Source: Candidatus Nanopelagicales bacterium (lineage in GTDB: Bacteria > Actinomycetota > Actinomycetes > S36-B12 > CAIYMF01). Taken from it: a stretch of 64,000 bases of DNA. Numbering within the stretch: the stretch's first letter is position 1; every line of letters starts with the position of its first letter. The stretch is taken from NCBI GenBank assembly GCA_017848795.1, contig JAFIHG010000022.1, positions 81,715-145,714 on the forward strand, given 5' to 3'. The notes under the pieces were generated by a model. That model had not been told where the DNA came from. It ran no database searches and was given only the letters and a program-made list of their open reading frames with translations. Below are positions 17,889 to 25,929 of the stretch, one piece after another. Both the position numbers and the translations under genes were made by a program.

Positions 17889-19014
17889 CTCACGGAAGGC
17901 GCCGCGTACCTGGGGCAAGCTGCGGAAGCTGCCCAGCGGGCGTTACCAGGCGTCGTACGTCGGCCCGGACAACGCTCGGCACGTCGCGCCGTACACGTTC
18001 GACACCGTGGCTGCTGCCGATGCCTGGCTCGCTGCTCGGCGTACGGAGATCTCGGGCGGGAGCTGGGTCCGGCCCGCTGTGGCCGAGCGGCCCGCGCCCG
18101 AGCTCGTCACGTTCGGCCAGTACGCCGACGACTGGCTCACCGGGCGCACCCTCAAGCCGCGTACCCGCGCGGAGTACCGGACGATGCTCGACCGGCTGAT
18201 CCTGCCGCGCTTCGAGCGGGTCCCGCTGGTCGACATCGACCCGACCGTGGTCCGGTCCTGGCACTCCAAGATGGGCGACCAGGCCCCGACCCAGCGAGCG
18301 CACGCGTACTCGCTGCTACGGACCATCCTGTCGACGGCGGTCGACGACGAGCTGATCCCGGCCAACCCGTGCCGGATCCGCGGGGCCGGTGGGACGAAGC
18401 GCGCACGCAAGATCGAGCCCGCGACGCTCGACCAGCTCGCGACCATCGCCGAGTCGGTCCCAACGCGGTACAAGCTGCTCGTGCTGCTCGCCGGGTGGTG
18501 CGCGCTCCGATTCGGTGAGCTCGCCGAGTTGCGGCGTCAGGACGTCGAGGTGGAGCGCGGCATCTTGCGGGTGCGACGCGCCGTCGCACGCACGGCTGAC
18601 GGTGCGGTCATCGTCGGCACGCCGAAGTCGGATGCGGGAGTCCGCGACGTGACGATTCCGCCGCACCTCATGCCAGCGGTCGTCGCGCACCTGGGGCAGC
18701 ACGTACGGCGGGAGCAGGACGCGTTGCTGTTCCCAGCCGCGGGCGATCCGAACGCGCACATGGCACCAGCGACGCTGTACCGGGTGTTCTACCCGGCTCG
18801 GGAGGCCGCAGGTCGGCCGGATCTGCGCTTCCACGACCTGCGGCACACCGGCGCGGTGCTCGCTGCTGCGACCGGTGCCACGCTCGCCGATCTGATGGCC
18901 CGACTCGGGCACTCGACCCCGGGCGCAGCGATGCGCTACCAGCACGCGAGCGCGGACCGGGACCGGGTGATCGCCGAGGCGCTGTCAAAGCTCGCCGAGG
19001 CGTCCGCGCCGTAG
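17842..19014 (+). CDS. tyrosine-type site-specific integrase
   Basis: Recombines the element at the tRNA-Val att site. 390 residues: N-terminal arm-binding region (GKLRKLPSGRYQASYVGPDN), SAM-like core-binding domain ~90-175, and catalytic domain with R223 (ALRFGEL), H331/R334/H335 in HDLRHT, H357 in LGHST and nucleophile Y366 (MRYQHA). All catalytic residues are present. The ATG at 17842 follows AAGGGG; an upstream in-frame start would run into the arm repeats. It is the only plus-strand gene of the element. Confidence 0.95.
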   Translation: MPSQYQQRSRAREGTRSRKAPRTWGKLRKLPSGRYQASYVGPDNARHVAPYTFDTVAAADAWLAARRTEISGGSWVRPAVAERPAPELVTFGQYADDWLTGRTLKPRTRAEYRTMLDRLILPRFERVPLVDIDPTVVRSWHSKMGDQAPTQRAHAYSLLRTILSTAVDDELIPANPCRIRGAGGTKRARKIEPATLDQLATIAESVPTRYKLLVLLAGWCALRFGELAELRRQDVEVERGILRVRRAVARTADGAVIVGTPKSDAGVRDVTIPPHLMPAVVAHLGQHVRREQDALLFPAAGDPNAHMAPATLYRVFYPAREAAGRPDLRFHDLRHTGAVLAAATGATLADLMARLGHSTPGAAMRYQHASADRDRVIAEALSKLAEASAP

Positions 19015-19034
19015 CCGCGGCGAGCCGTTCGCTG

Positions 19035-19256
19035 TCAGACGCCGGCCGCGGCGGCCAGCCGCAGCGCCTCCGCCTCGCTGTCGGTCAGCGGCCGGGTGAG
19101 CGCGCGTAGCGCGGCGAGCAGCTCGACAACTTCGTGGTGGGCGTGCTCGCAGCCGAGGCCGCGGTCGACGGACTGGCCCCAGTGCTTGAGGTGGCGGCGG
19201 GCGAGCAGGACGTCTACGGCGTCGAACTGCTCGTCGAGCGGGACGCGTCGCTTCAC
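19035..19256 (-). CDS. small hypothetical element protein
   Basis: 73 residues; GTG start at 19256 overlaps the terminase small-subunit stop by 4 bp (GTGA), which supports it as a real, translationally coupled gene. Sequence starts KRRVPLDEQFDAVDVLLARR and ends in a leucine/alanine-rich helix; no known domain recognised. It is the last gene of the leftward operon and converges on the integrase. Confidence 0.6.
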   Translation of the reverse strand: MKRRVPLDEQFDAVDVLLARRHLKHWGQSVDRGLGCEHAHHEVVELLAALRALTRPLTDSEAEALRLAAAAGV

Positions 19257-19585
19257 TGGTAGACCCCTCTGGCTCCGGTACGGCGCTGCGGTCGGCGGTC
19301 GTCGGCGTCGGGTACGCGCAGCGCGCCGAGCAGGCGGGCGAGGGTGATGCGCTGTTGCCGGAGCTCGACCAGGACCGGGCTCGGCTTGCTGGCGCCGGTG
19401 GCGGGGTCGGGCACGGTCGGCCCCTCGGTCGTGAGCACGGCCTGCAGCTGGTCCAGGGTGTCGGTCAGGCGGGCGGCCTGCAGCAGTTGTGCGCGCTCGT
19501 GCTCGCTGAGGTCGAAGTCCTCGACCACGCTGCGCCAGAGCGCGGCGCCGCTGGCCTTGAGGCCGGCGGGGACCTTCACCTTCAT
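19253..19585 (-). CDS. phage terminase small subunit-like (P27 family)
   Basis: 110 residues. The ALWRSVVEDFDLSEHERAQL segment, then LLQAARLTDTLDQLQAVL, followed by SPVLVELRQQRITLARLLGA near the end, match P27-type small terminase subunits, which recognise the packaging site for the large subunit. No large subunit is encoded in the element, so packaging would need a helper phage. The ATG at 19585 follows GGAG by eight bases; a TTG two codons earlier is less likely. It lies 218 bp downstream of the capsid gene. Confidence 0.75.
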   Translation of the reverse strand: MKVKVPAGLKASGAALWRSVVEDFDLSEHERAQLLQAARLTDTLDQLQAVLTTEGPTVPDPATGASKPSPVLVELRQQRITLARLLGALRVPDADDRRPQRRTGARGVYQ

Positions 19586-19736
19586 GATCAAGACTCCGAT
19601 CGTTTCAGGTCGGGCCGGGGATTTTGTGGAGGGAGCCGGGGTCGCCGTGGTGCCCGCTCTTAGAAAACTGGGTGGTGGGGCCGGGGGCGCAGGTCGCGTC
19701 AGCGAGGCGAAAGGAAGGCCTCTCGGCGCCTTGGCT

Positions 19737-19775
19737 CCCGCCGGCCCCCGCTCATCCGTAGATGGGGCCGGCGGG
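19737..19775. terminator. GC-rich hairpin after the capsid gene
   Basis: Perfect 12-bp arms at 19737-19748 and 19764-19775 with a 15-nt loop, 29 bp beyond the capsid stop on the minus strand. No U-run follows in the reading direction, so termination or attenuation before the terminase gene is only inferred. The rest of the 19586-19803 gap shows nothing I can identify. Confidence 0.4.
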
Positions 19776-19803
19776 TGGCTTTGACGCCCCCGGACCAGGC
19801 TCG

Positions 19804-21228
19804 CTAGAGCGCCGGCACGATGAGCCCGGTGCCGGAGATGACCGAGACGGCTGAGGGTTGGCGCACCGCGAGCGCGGAGTAGCCGTAGACCACCAGGCGG
19901 CTGGTCAGGGTGCTCGACCCCGGCCCGTCGAAGCGCAGCTGCACGGGGCCGGCGGCGTCCTCGAGTAGCAGCACGTCGCGGAAGTCAGCCACGACGATTC
20001 GGGTCTCGTTGGTGCCGCTGCCCAGGTTGGTGGGCATGTTGCCGTCGAGGACGACCGGGACGCCGAGCAGCGTGCGCCCGGTGGCGCCGTACTCGTTGGT
20101 ACCCGACAGGCCGACGCTATTGACCGCGGCTCCGTCGCCGGCCCCGATCAGCGGCCGGCCGGTGCTGTCCTTCTCGCTGAGCATCCACGCCCACACGCTC
20201 GGGTGCATGATGATCGCGGTCGGCCCGGTGTATCGGGTCGAGACGACCCGCCCGAGCGCGTCGGCGAGCTTGGGCCACAGCTTCGGCACGGTCGGGCTCG
20301 CGTCGGTGTAGGTGACCAGGTTGATGCTCGACACGTTCAGGACGCCGGTGTGCTGCCCACTGGACCCGGAGCCGTTGAGCACCTGCAGGTCCAACGCTGC
20401 GGAGTACGCGCCGGCGAGGTCGGCGAGCAGCACCTGCTCGACGAGCTCTCCACGCTCCAGGCTCTGCCGGGACGCGTCGACGTAGCCGCCCACGGTCACC
20501 ACCGGGACGGTCAGGTCGGTGTCGTCGGGATCGTTGTTCGATACCGCGCTGTTCTCGCTTGCCTGCACTCCCGCGCTGCTGCCGGTCGTGACTCGCGGGA
20601 TGTGGACCTGCATGCCCCGCTCGGGCAATGGCACGTGGGTGCACTGGTTCGCGGTCGGTCGCCCGGCGCGCAGATACTCGGCGAACAGGTTCACCAGGTA
20701 CTGCGGCGGGACGAACCCGGCCACTCCGCCGGTGGATACCGCGCGCTCATACATCGCCGGCGCCTCGGCGCGGACCTCCTCGCCGTGCTGGTTCAGCCGC
20801 GCGAGTGCGGCAGGGTCGGACTTGACCTGCGCCCGGTACAAGTCGAGCAGGAAGCTCGGCCCGTCGCCGGCGCGTTCAGCCTGTGCGGAGTAAGTGCGCG
20901 GGCTGGTTACCGAGACGGTGGAGCGCGCACCGGGGGTGTGGGAACGCTCGGCGGCGACCGGACGGAACTCGCGGGCGAGCGCAGCCGCGGCCTCGTCGCG
21001 AGCTCTCTCGGCGTGCAGCTCGTCGAGGCGGTCCTGCTGCGCGCGGACCGTCGCGTTGGCGCGCTCCAGCGCCCGCACAGCCTCGTCCACGTCGCTCTGG
21101 CTCACGTTCTCGCCGCGGTCGAGCCGGGCGCGCAGCGAGCTCGCGCGACGGTTGGCGCCCGCGGCGAGGCCGCGGGCCTCGTCACGGTCGCGGGCTGCCT
21201 CGTCGATCAGGTCATCGATAGTCGTCAT
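19804..21228 (-). CDS. HK97-family phage major capsid protein
   Basis: 474 residues. Residues ~1-95 are a charged coiled coil like the HK97 delta/scaffold domain; a low-complexity stretch follows, then the capsid fold: GGVAGFVPPQYLVNLFAEYL, PVVTVGGYVDASRQSLERG, GPTAIIMHPSVWAWMLSEKD, TLLGVPVVLDGNMP, VADFRDVLLLED. It would build an icosahedral shell. No protease gene is nearby, so removal of the delta domain may depend on a helper. The ATG at 21228 has GGAGGGTGAG upstream. Confidence 0.93.
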   Translation of the reverse strand: MTTIDDLIDEAARDRDEARGLAAGANRRASSLRARLDRGENVSQSDVDEAVRALERANATVRAQQDRLDELHAERARDEAAAALAREFRPVAAERSHTPGARSTVSVTSPRTYSAQAERAGDGPSFLLDLYRAQVKSDPAALARLNQHGEEVRAEAPAMYERAVSTGGVAGFVPPQYLVNLFAEYLRAGRPTANQCTHVPLPERGMQVHIPRVTTGSSAGVQASENSAVSNNDPDDTDLTVPVVTVGGYVDASRQSLERGELVEQVLLADLAGAYSAALDLQVLNGSGSSGQHTGVLNVSSINLVTYTDASPTVPKLWPKLADALGRVVSTRYTGPTAIIMHPSVWAWMLSEKDSTGRPLIGAGDGAAVNSVGLSGTNEYGATGRTLLGVPVVLDGNMPTNLGSGTNETRIVVADFRDVLLLEDAAGPVQLRFDGPGSSTLTSRLVVYGYSALAVRQPSAVSVISGTGLIVPAL

Positions 21229-21447
21229 TGCTCACCCTCCAAGGGTGTGAGATTGGAATGGTCCGGCGGCGCGTGGCGCACAGGCTGTGCGCGAGGCGGC
21301 TCGGCAGGGACCAGCGGAACGAACAGACAGAGCCCGGCGGCGGGTCCTGCGCTCTGGCCGGTGCGGGTCAAGCGAGCGATGCTCGGAGAGCCGCGGCGGC
21401 GGGCGCCCGGAGGGCCAACCTGAAACTCCGCACTCAGCATAGCGGAA

Positions 21448-21735
21448 TCACCCCGTCCACCGATCGAACGCGATGCCGTGCGTGAAGCACCACGCCCAGT
21501 CGTCGAGTCCGGATTCCTGCTCACGCCGCCGCTGCGCGTCGAACTGGTCGAGCAGCGCGCGCAACGGTGCGAGCACCTGCGCATACCCGGCGGACAGTTC
21601 CTCCGGACTCGCCCATTCATAGCGAGCCGCCCACGCCTCGGCGTCGTCCGACCGTTCCGGCAGCTCGCCCTCGTCGAATCGCCGGCGCAGCAGCCGAGCG
21701 ACCTGCTCTACTGCCGCCGGTCGCAGCTCACTCAT
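21448..21735 (-). CDS. hypothetical element protein, 95 residues
   Basis: Starts at the ATG at 21735, with GAGGAC seven bases upstream and a 4-bp overlap with the preceding small gene. Mostly helical and acidic (VEQVARLLRRRFDEGELPER, ending WCFTHGIAFDRWTG). No domain recognised. It is directly upstream of the capsid gene with a 219-bp gap (21229-21447) in which I see no further gene. Confidence 0.6.
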   Translation of the reverse strand: MSELRPAAVEQVARLLRRRFDEGELPERSDDAEAWAARYEWASPEELSAGYAQVLAPLRALLDQFDAQRRREQESGLDDWAWCFTHGIAFDRWTG

Positions 21736-21950
21736 CGGGATGTCCTCTCTTGGTGGTGTGAGAAGTTGTCGGGCACCGACATCTCGCTATCAGCGCGATC
21801 TCGCTTGGAGCCGCTCCCCGTGGTGGGCAAGCAGTTCACGCTGTCAGCACGAGGATGTTCCATTGGACCGCTTGCTGACACCGGGAACTCCGATGACCGC
21901 ACGGTCCGCAGTGCTTCCTGGCGCGCGCATCTGCGGTCGGCGTCGGTCAT
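21732..21950 (-). CDS. hypothetical element protein, 72 residues
   Basis: Bracketed by ATGA overlaps on both sides: its start overlaps the WhiB-like stop and its stop overlaps the next start. This supports a real coupled gene although the composition is unremarkable. The sequence is polar and probably disordered (SGSKRDRADSEMSVPDNFSH). No homology recognised. Confidence 0.5.
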   Translation of the reverse strand: MTDADRRCARQEALRTVRSSEFPVSASGPMEHPRADSVNCLPTTGSGSKRDRADSEMSVPDNFSHHQERTSR

Positions 21951-22270
21951 CGGTCGGTCCTCTCGGGTCGTCGAGAACTTTCGGCTCCGGAAAAAATGTT
22001 GACTGGCGGGGTCAGGCGCCGGATTATTTGCTCAAAAGTCGGTGACGGCGCCACCTCCGGCCGCGAGCGCTTCGGCCAGTACCGGCCGGCGAACACGGAA
22101 CCGCAGGACAGCGGCAACAGCTCTCCCGCGAGCGAGAGGCAGTCGCCGACGACGACGCAGCGGGAGTAGTACTTGTGCACGAGCGCCTCGCCGACCTCGG
22201 GGTCGACGTCGACGAACTCGTGGGTGGTCACGCCACGGCAGGCGGCTCGGGCCAGCCAGTCGTCGGTCAT
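21947..22270 (-). CDS. WhiB-like protein with a non-canonical cysteine set
   Basis: 107 residues. The N-terminal part looks like a WhiB iron-sulfur regulator: WLARAACRG (C11), then C38 and C44 at CxxxxxC spacing, and FAGRYWP in place of the usual GGxxxxER turn. The position expected for the second Cys (three before C38) is Tyr, while an extra Cys occurs at 55. The cluster, if present, would be ligated unusually. WhiB-like proteins are common in actinophages. Start and stop both overlap neighbours by 4 bp. Confidence 0.65.
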   Translation of the reverse strand: MTDDWLARAACRGVTTHEFVDVDPEVGEALVHKYYSRCVVVGDCLSLAGELLPLSCGSVFAGRYWPKRSRPEVAPSPTFEQIIRRLTPPVNIFSGAESSRRPERTDR

Positions 22271-22500
22271 CGCTCCGCCTCCCGTTCGGCGTCGTCGAGG
22301 TCGGCGATGACGTCCCGCAGGGCAGCGCGCCAGGAGCCGGCCGCGTGCTCTGCCAACTCCTTGGTGGCGTAGTAGCCGTCGAGCACCACGGCGACCATGT
22401 GCCTGCCCTCGTGCGGGACGGTCACAACGTCGTGCAGCAGTGGTTGGCGGCGACGGTGGACGAGCAGCATCGCGAGGCCCTCACGCAGGCGGGCGCTCAC
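22267..22500 (-). CDS. hypothetical element protein, 77 residues
   Basis: The GTG at 22500 overlaps the DUF3631 stop (GTGA) and has AGGAGGA just upstream, better than an in-frame GTG at 22515. Sequence features are a basic start (MSARLREGLAMLLVHRRRQP), a beta-rich middle (HMVAVVLDGYYATKELAE) and an acidic C-terminal helix. No domain recognised; it may be a small regulator or replication accessory. Confidence 0.6.
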   Translation of the reverse strand: MSARLREGLAMLLVHRRRQPLLHDVVTVPHEGRHMVAVVLDGYYATKELAEHAAGSWRAALRDVIADLDDAEREAER

Positions 22501-23804
22501 TGGTCCTCCTCGCACGTCGGGTGCGTGTCGAGCCCGGCATCAGCGAGCGCGGGGTCGAGGCGAAGGCCGCAAGCGGAGCAGCGCGGTGTCTCCGGGGGGC
22601 GACCGTCTGGATGCGTAACAGGCGTAACAGGCGTAACGACCTGCTCGTCTGGCCCTTCGGGATGTGACGTTGTTACGTCTGTTACGTCACTGTCCGGTCC
22701 CGGATGGAGGTAGCGAGACCAGGCATCGCCGAGGTCGGCGGCGTCGTACCCGCGAGCGGTGTCTTCGCCGATGCGCACCACTTTCGGGGTGACTGCGTAC
22801 TTGGACAGTCGACGTGCCAGACCACGGGCGTCCAGTGGCTTGCCGCGCAGGTCTGCCCAGGGTGATTCCTCGAGCTGGTGGAGCCGCTCGAGGATGACCT
22901 CGGTGGCGAGCTTGTCCGTGCCTGCGGTGGTGAACACGTTCCGCAGGTCGGCCAGGAGTAGCACTCCAAGGCTCGGGCTGCGGTCCCGTGCCTGCGTAAC
23001 AAGCGTAACGGCCGCAACACGGGACCGTTCCGGCCAGGCACCGCCGGCGGCGTCGGCGACCGCGAGCAGCGGCTCCCACACGTCGGCGTCGCGGTCCTCG
23101 ACCCCGGTCGGCATGTCCGGCCAGGTCTCCACCACGAACGGGCTAACCTGCTCAGACCAGGCGCAGAGCCCGTCCGCGATCGGCTCGGCCTGCGGTTTGT
23201 GCAGGCGCAGGCGCCACGGCTCGACGACCTCCCCCGGTGCCCGCCGGCGCATCCGTACCACGACGCTGCGGGTCATCAGGGTGTCCGGCAAGTCGTCCAG
23301 CCCAGCGAGCGCGACCGCACAGTACGCCGGCAGCTCCTCGGTGAGCACCGTGGTGCCGCGCACCACGCACCGGCCGGCGGTGGCTCCCCGGCGGTGGCCG
23401 GCGTTGAGCATCCCGCGGATGTCTTCGTTGTCCTTGGCGCGCGGGCCGAACACCGTGTCGATCTCGTCGTACAGGATGGTCGGCGGGCCGGCCTCGTCGG
23501 AGACCTTTCGGAACAGGTACGCGGGTGTCGTGTTGACGGCGTGTACCGGTCTGGGCACCAGCGGCTCGGTGACCTCCAGCGCGCGGGACTTCCCGGACCC
23601 CGGCTCCGGGGACAGGAACGCGATCCGCGGTGTGGACTCCCAGCGGTCCATCAACCAGGTGTGCGCGATCCACAACGTGTGTGCGACCCGCGCGTGCTCG
23701 GACGGGTACGCCACGAACCGCGCCAGGAACGTCTCGACCTGGTCGAGCAGCGCGGCACCGGCGACCGTGGCGGGCACGACGGCGGGAACGGTCGGGGCAC
23801 TCAT
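22497..23804 (-). CDS. DUF3631 P-loop ATPase (replication helicase-like)
   Basis: 435 residues. Walker A is PEPGSGKS (K72) and Walker B is ILYDEID (D113/E114), followed by MLNAGHRRGATAGR and LPDTLMTRSVVVRMRRR (sensor/arginine-finger-like). The DUF3631 domain occupies the C-terminal half. The last 30 residues hold a CSACG pair and a further Cys, possibly a zinc knuckle. Such proteins pair with Prim-Pol in plasmids and prophages and probably unwind DNA for element replication. The ATG at 23804 overlaps the Prim-Pol stop. Confidence 0.85.
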   Translation of the reverse strand: MSAPTVPAVVPATVAGAALLDQVETFLARFVAYPSEHARVAHTLWIAHTWLMDRWESTPRIAFLSPEPGSGKSRALEVTEPLVPRPVHAVNTTPAYLFRKVSDEAGPPTILYDEIDTVFGPRAKDNEDIRGMLNAGHRRGATAGRCVVRGTTVLTEELPAYCAVALAGLDDLPDTLMTRSVVVRMRRRAPGEVVEPWRLRLHKPQAEPIADGLCAWSEQVSPFVVETWPDMPTGVEDRDADVWEPLLAVADAAGGAWPERSRVAAVTLVTQARDRSPSLGVLLLADLRNVFTTAGTDKLATEVILERLHQLEESPWADLRGKPLDARGLARRLSKYAVTPKVVRIGEDTARGYDAADLGDAWSRYLHPGPDSDVTDVTTSHPEGPDEQVVTPVTPVTHPDGRPPETPRCSACGLRLDPALADAGLDTHPTCEEDQ

Positions 23805-24562
23805 GACGCCTCCCGCAGCTTGCGGGCGGACTTGACCGTGTTCGCGACCGCGCGCTCGGGCAGCCCGTTGGCGACCGCGGCAGCGGTCAGCTCGTCGAGG
23901 ACCGACTCGGGCAGGCCGTCTTCGACGGCGCGGCACGCGGCCCAGAACAACGCCTCGTTCCGGTTGCCCTCGCTGGACTCCTGCACGGTCCGCACCAACC
24001 CTGCGCCCGACCCACGGCCGGTCCGGGTCCGCACCGTTCGCGCAGGTACCGGCCGGGGTCGCAGCGCAGCGAGCGCCCGCGGCGGCAGCGCCGCGATCGG
24101 GTGGTGCTCCCATACGTAAGGCCGGCCGGTCGCCGGGTGCACGCTCGGCGGAACGATGCAGTACCCGGACAACTTGAGGTCGATCCCGCTCGGCAGTCGC
24201 GCAGCCGAGGGGCGGAACACGGGCCGGAAGTAGTACAGGTGCCGGCCACCGTCACCACGACCCGACCACGCCGTCAGGGTGGCCGGCAGCGGCCCGAGGA
24301 CATCCTCGAGACCCTCGATGGACCCGCCGTTGCGGGGGTCGACGTCGAGCACCAACAGGGTGCTCGGCACCGGCGCTCCGATCATCGCCTTCGGCCACCG
24401 CGACCACCACGCCCGGACCTGTTCGAGGTCGCTGGTGGCGTCGTGGAACCCGTTCTGGGTCAACGGGGCCTTGGCCGTGGCGCCGCGCCACTTGCACGGG
24501 AACACCGACCAGCCGGCCGCGGCCAGCTCGACGGCCGCGGCCGCCATCGTCTGCTCAGACAT
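23801..24562 (-). CDS. bifunctional DNA primase/polymerase (Prim-Pol)
   Basis: 253 residues. Prim-Pol motifs are K31-A-P, LDVDP (catalytic D73/D75), GRGDGGRHLYY (H108) and KLSGYCIVPPSVHP. It makes primers and extends DNA for element replication. The ATG at 24562 is used; a GTG at 24571 is possible. It overlaps the HTH gene by 8 bp and the ATPase gene by 4 bp, forming the replication module. Confidence 0.9.
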   Translation of the reverse strand: MSEQTMAAAAVELAAAGWSVFPCKWRGATAKAPLTQNGFHDATSDLEQVRAWWSRWPKAMIGAPVPSTLLVLDVDPRNGGSIEGLEDVLGPLPATLTAWSGRGDGGRHLYYFRPVFRPSAARLPSGIDLKLSGYCIVPPSVHPATGRPYVWEHHPIAALPPRALAALRPRPVPARTVRTRTGRGSGAGLVRTVQESSEGNRNEALFWAACRAVEDGLPESVLDELTAAAVANGLPERAVANTVKSARKLREAS

Positions 24563-24974
24563 CGCGACCACCTGCCTCGGTGGTGTTCAGGTGGGTACTT
24601 TGATTCACCTGAACACGCGGACACTGCTCGCACAGGTACGCAGTCAGGTAGTGGTGGACGGTGCCGACTGAGCGCGGGAAGCCGTGCGCTGCAAGGGCTG
24701 CCACCGTCTGGCGAACCGACAGAGCGCCGTCGTGGGCCAGGTGGTGCGCCCAGCTCAGCGCGTCGTACTTCTCCTGTCGGGCTCGCCGCGGGTACGTCTT
24801 ACCGTCCCGGCCGTGGACCCTGGCAACATCGGGAATGCCGACGCTCATGACGCCACCTCCAGCGGAGGCAGAGATTTCCCGTACGCTTGCCTTGGCTTCG
24901 CCGCCTGTCTGACCGCCTGTCGCCCCTCGGTTTCCCGGCCGGGGGGCGCGGTCGTCTATCGGTGGCGCGCTCAT
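24555..24974 (-). CDS. small helix-turn-helix protein of the element
   Basis: 139 residues from the ATG at 24974, which overlaps the AlpA stop (ATGA). An internal ATG at 24848 with strong GGAGGTGG upstream would give a 97-residue form, and two products are possible. The HTH-like segment is LSVRQTVAALAAHGFPRSVG with THHYL-type recognition residues after it. The N-terminal 42 residues are low-complexity. It probably binds DNA in replication or regulation. Confidence 0.65.
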   Translation of the reverse strand: MSAPPIDDRAPRPGNRGATGGQTGGEAKASVREISASAGGGVMSVGIPDVARVHGRDGKTYPRRARQEKYDALSWAHHLAHDGALSVRQTVAALAAHGFPRSVGTVHHYLTAYLCEQCPRVQVNQSTHLNTTEAGGRDV

Positions 24975-25177
24975 GCCGCACCCCCGGTACGCCGGCCGAG
25001 AGCGTCCAGGTCGCCGGGGTCGATGCGCACGACGCGGGGGCCGTACCGGTACGCCGGGAGGATGCCGGTCGCGATCCAGTTGCGGATGGTGCGCTCGGAG
25101 ACGCCGAGGTACTCGGCAGCCTCGATGATGCTGACCTTGCGCCGGAGCTTGTCCGCCGCGATGCCGTTGCGGGACAT
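24971..25177 (-). CDS. AlpA/excisionase-like HTH protein
   Basis: 68 residues, a winged MerR/AlpA-type helix-turn-helix: SIIEAAEYLGVSERTIRNWI, then a wing and PGDLDALGRRTGG. Proteins like this act as Xis or as activators of integrase expression in satellites. GAGGAAG lies seven bases before the ATG. A perfect palindrome (25212-25234) lies 34 bp upstream, likely the control site of this replication operon. Confidence 0.85.
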   Translation of the reverse strand: MSRNGIAADKLRRKVSIIEAAEYLGVSERTIRNWIATGILPAYRYGPRVVRIDPGDLDALGRRTGGAA

Positions 25178-25211
25178 CGTGATTCTTCCTCGGCCCGTAC
25201 CGAGGGACCAC

Positions 25212-25234
25212 GGATCACCAACTGTTGGTGATCC
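25212..25234. promoter_or_regulatory. perfect 23-bp palindrome before the AlpA operon
   Basis: Arms 25212-25222 and 25224-25234 are exact reverse complements around one central base (half-site GGATCACCAAC). It sits 34 bp upstream of the AlpA-like start, where a repressor or activator of the leftward operon would bind. A GC-rich hairpin just beyond the 167-aa gene stop (about 25257-25280) may end that gene. Confidence 0.65.
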
Positions 25235-25291
25235 TGGTGGTGGTGCCGGTGGAGCCGCGGCCGTCCTTCGGACGGGCCGGTTGAGCGGTGG

Positions 25292-25795
25292 CTACGCGGC
25301 CAGCAGCTCCCGGCTCACAATGGTGGGGCCGTGGCGCAACAGCACCGTGGTGAACGGACGCAACTGCGGCGACCGGTAGCTCGGCTCAGGTACAGCCGGG
25401 CATGCGGGAGCATTAGGTTCGTCGCAGCTCAGCAGTTCGAGCAGAAGCGACATCGGCACTGTCGGCGTCTCGACCCCGGCCAGCGCCTCAACGAGGGCGG
25501 CAAGTGCAGGGGACCCCGCGCGGAGTTCATCCATCGCCGCCGTGTCGCCGTCGAGGTAGGCCTCGACTGCCGCTGTGAACTCCGGCGAGCCGACCCCGAG
25601 GCGATCGATCGCGGCTTCGAGCCGCAGTCGCGCCGCGACCTCGGCGTGCGGAAGGCGAACACGGCGGCGGCGGCGGTAGCGGCTCCACGCGCGCTCGCTG
25701 CGGGGATCCGGCCGGTAGAGGTTGGCGAGCAGTCGGATCGCCGTCGGCGGTTCGAGTGAGCGCGACAGCAGTGCCAGCACCTCGCTGGTGTCCAT
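25292..25795 (-). CDS. hypothetical protein at the right end of the element
   Basis: 167 residues from the ATG at 25795. It starts MDTSEVLALLSRSLEPP and has an Arg-rich patch near residue 38 (SRYRRRRRVRLP), helical leucine-rich stretches and a C-terminal TIVSRELLAA. No domain recognised. Position upstream of the xis/replication operon, with palindromes on both sides, is where satellite repressors or cargo genes usually lie, but neither function is shown by the sequence. Confidence 0.65.
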   Translation of the reverse strand: MDTSEVLALLSRSLEPPTAIRLLANLYRPDPRSERAWSRYRRRRRVRLPHAEVAARLRLEAAIDRLGVGSPEFTAAVEAYLDGDTAAMDELRAGSPALAALVEALAGVETPTVPMSLLLELLSCDEPNAPACPAVPEPSYRSPQLRPFTTVLLRHGPTIVSRELLAA

Positions 25796-25813
25796 GTGCG
25801 CTCACCGCCCAAC

Positions 25814-25827
25814 TTACACCGGTGTAA
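25814..25827. promoter_or_regulatory. 14-bp palindrome TTACACCGGTGTAA
   Basis: Perfect dyad TTACACCGGTGTAA, 18 bp upstream of the 167-aa gene start. It is AT-richer than its surroundings and well placed for autoregulation of that gene. The half-site differs from the 25212-25234 palindrome, so a second regulator is implied if both are real operators. Confidence 0.5.
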
Positions 25828-25929
25828 CTCTGCCGCAAGAAAGCGTAACACGCGGCGGCGACAGGGTGCGGAATGCAACTACGGCCGTGCGCGGAAGCAG
25901 AGGCCGCGCCAACACCATGATCAATCCGG

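Noticed and set aside
19583..19590. TCATGATC near the terminase start as a member of the GATCATGA repeat family
   Set aside because: It is just the start-codon context; no dyad arms flank it.
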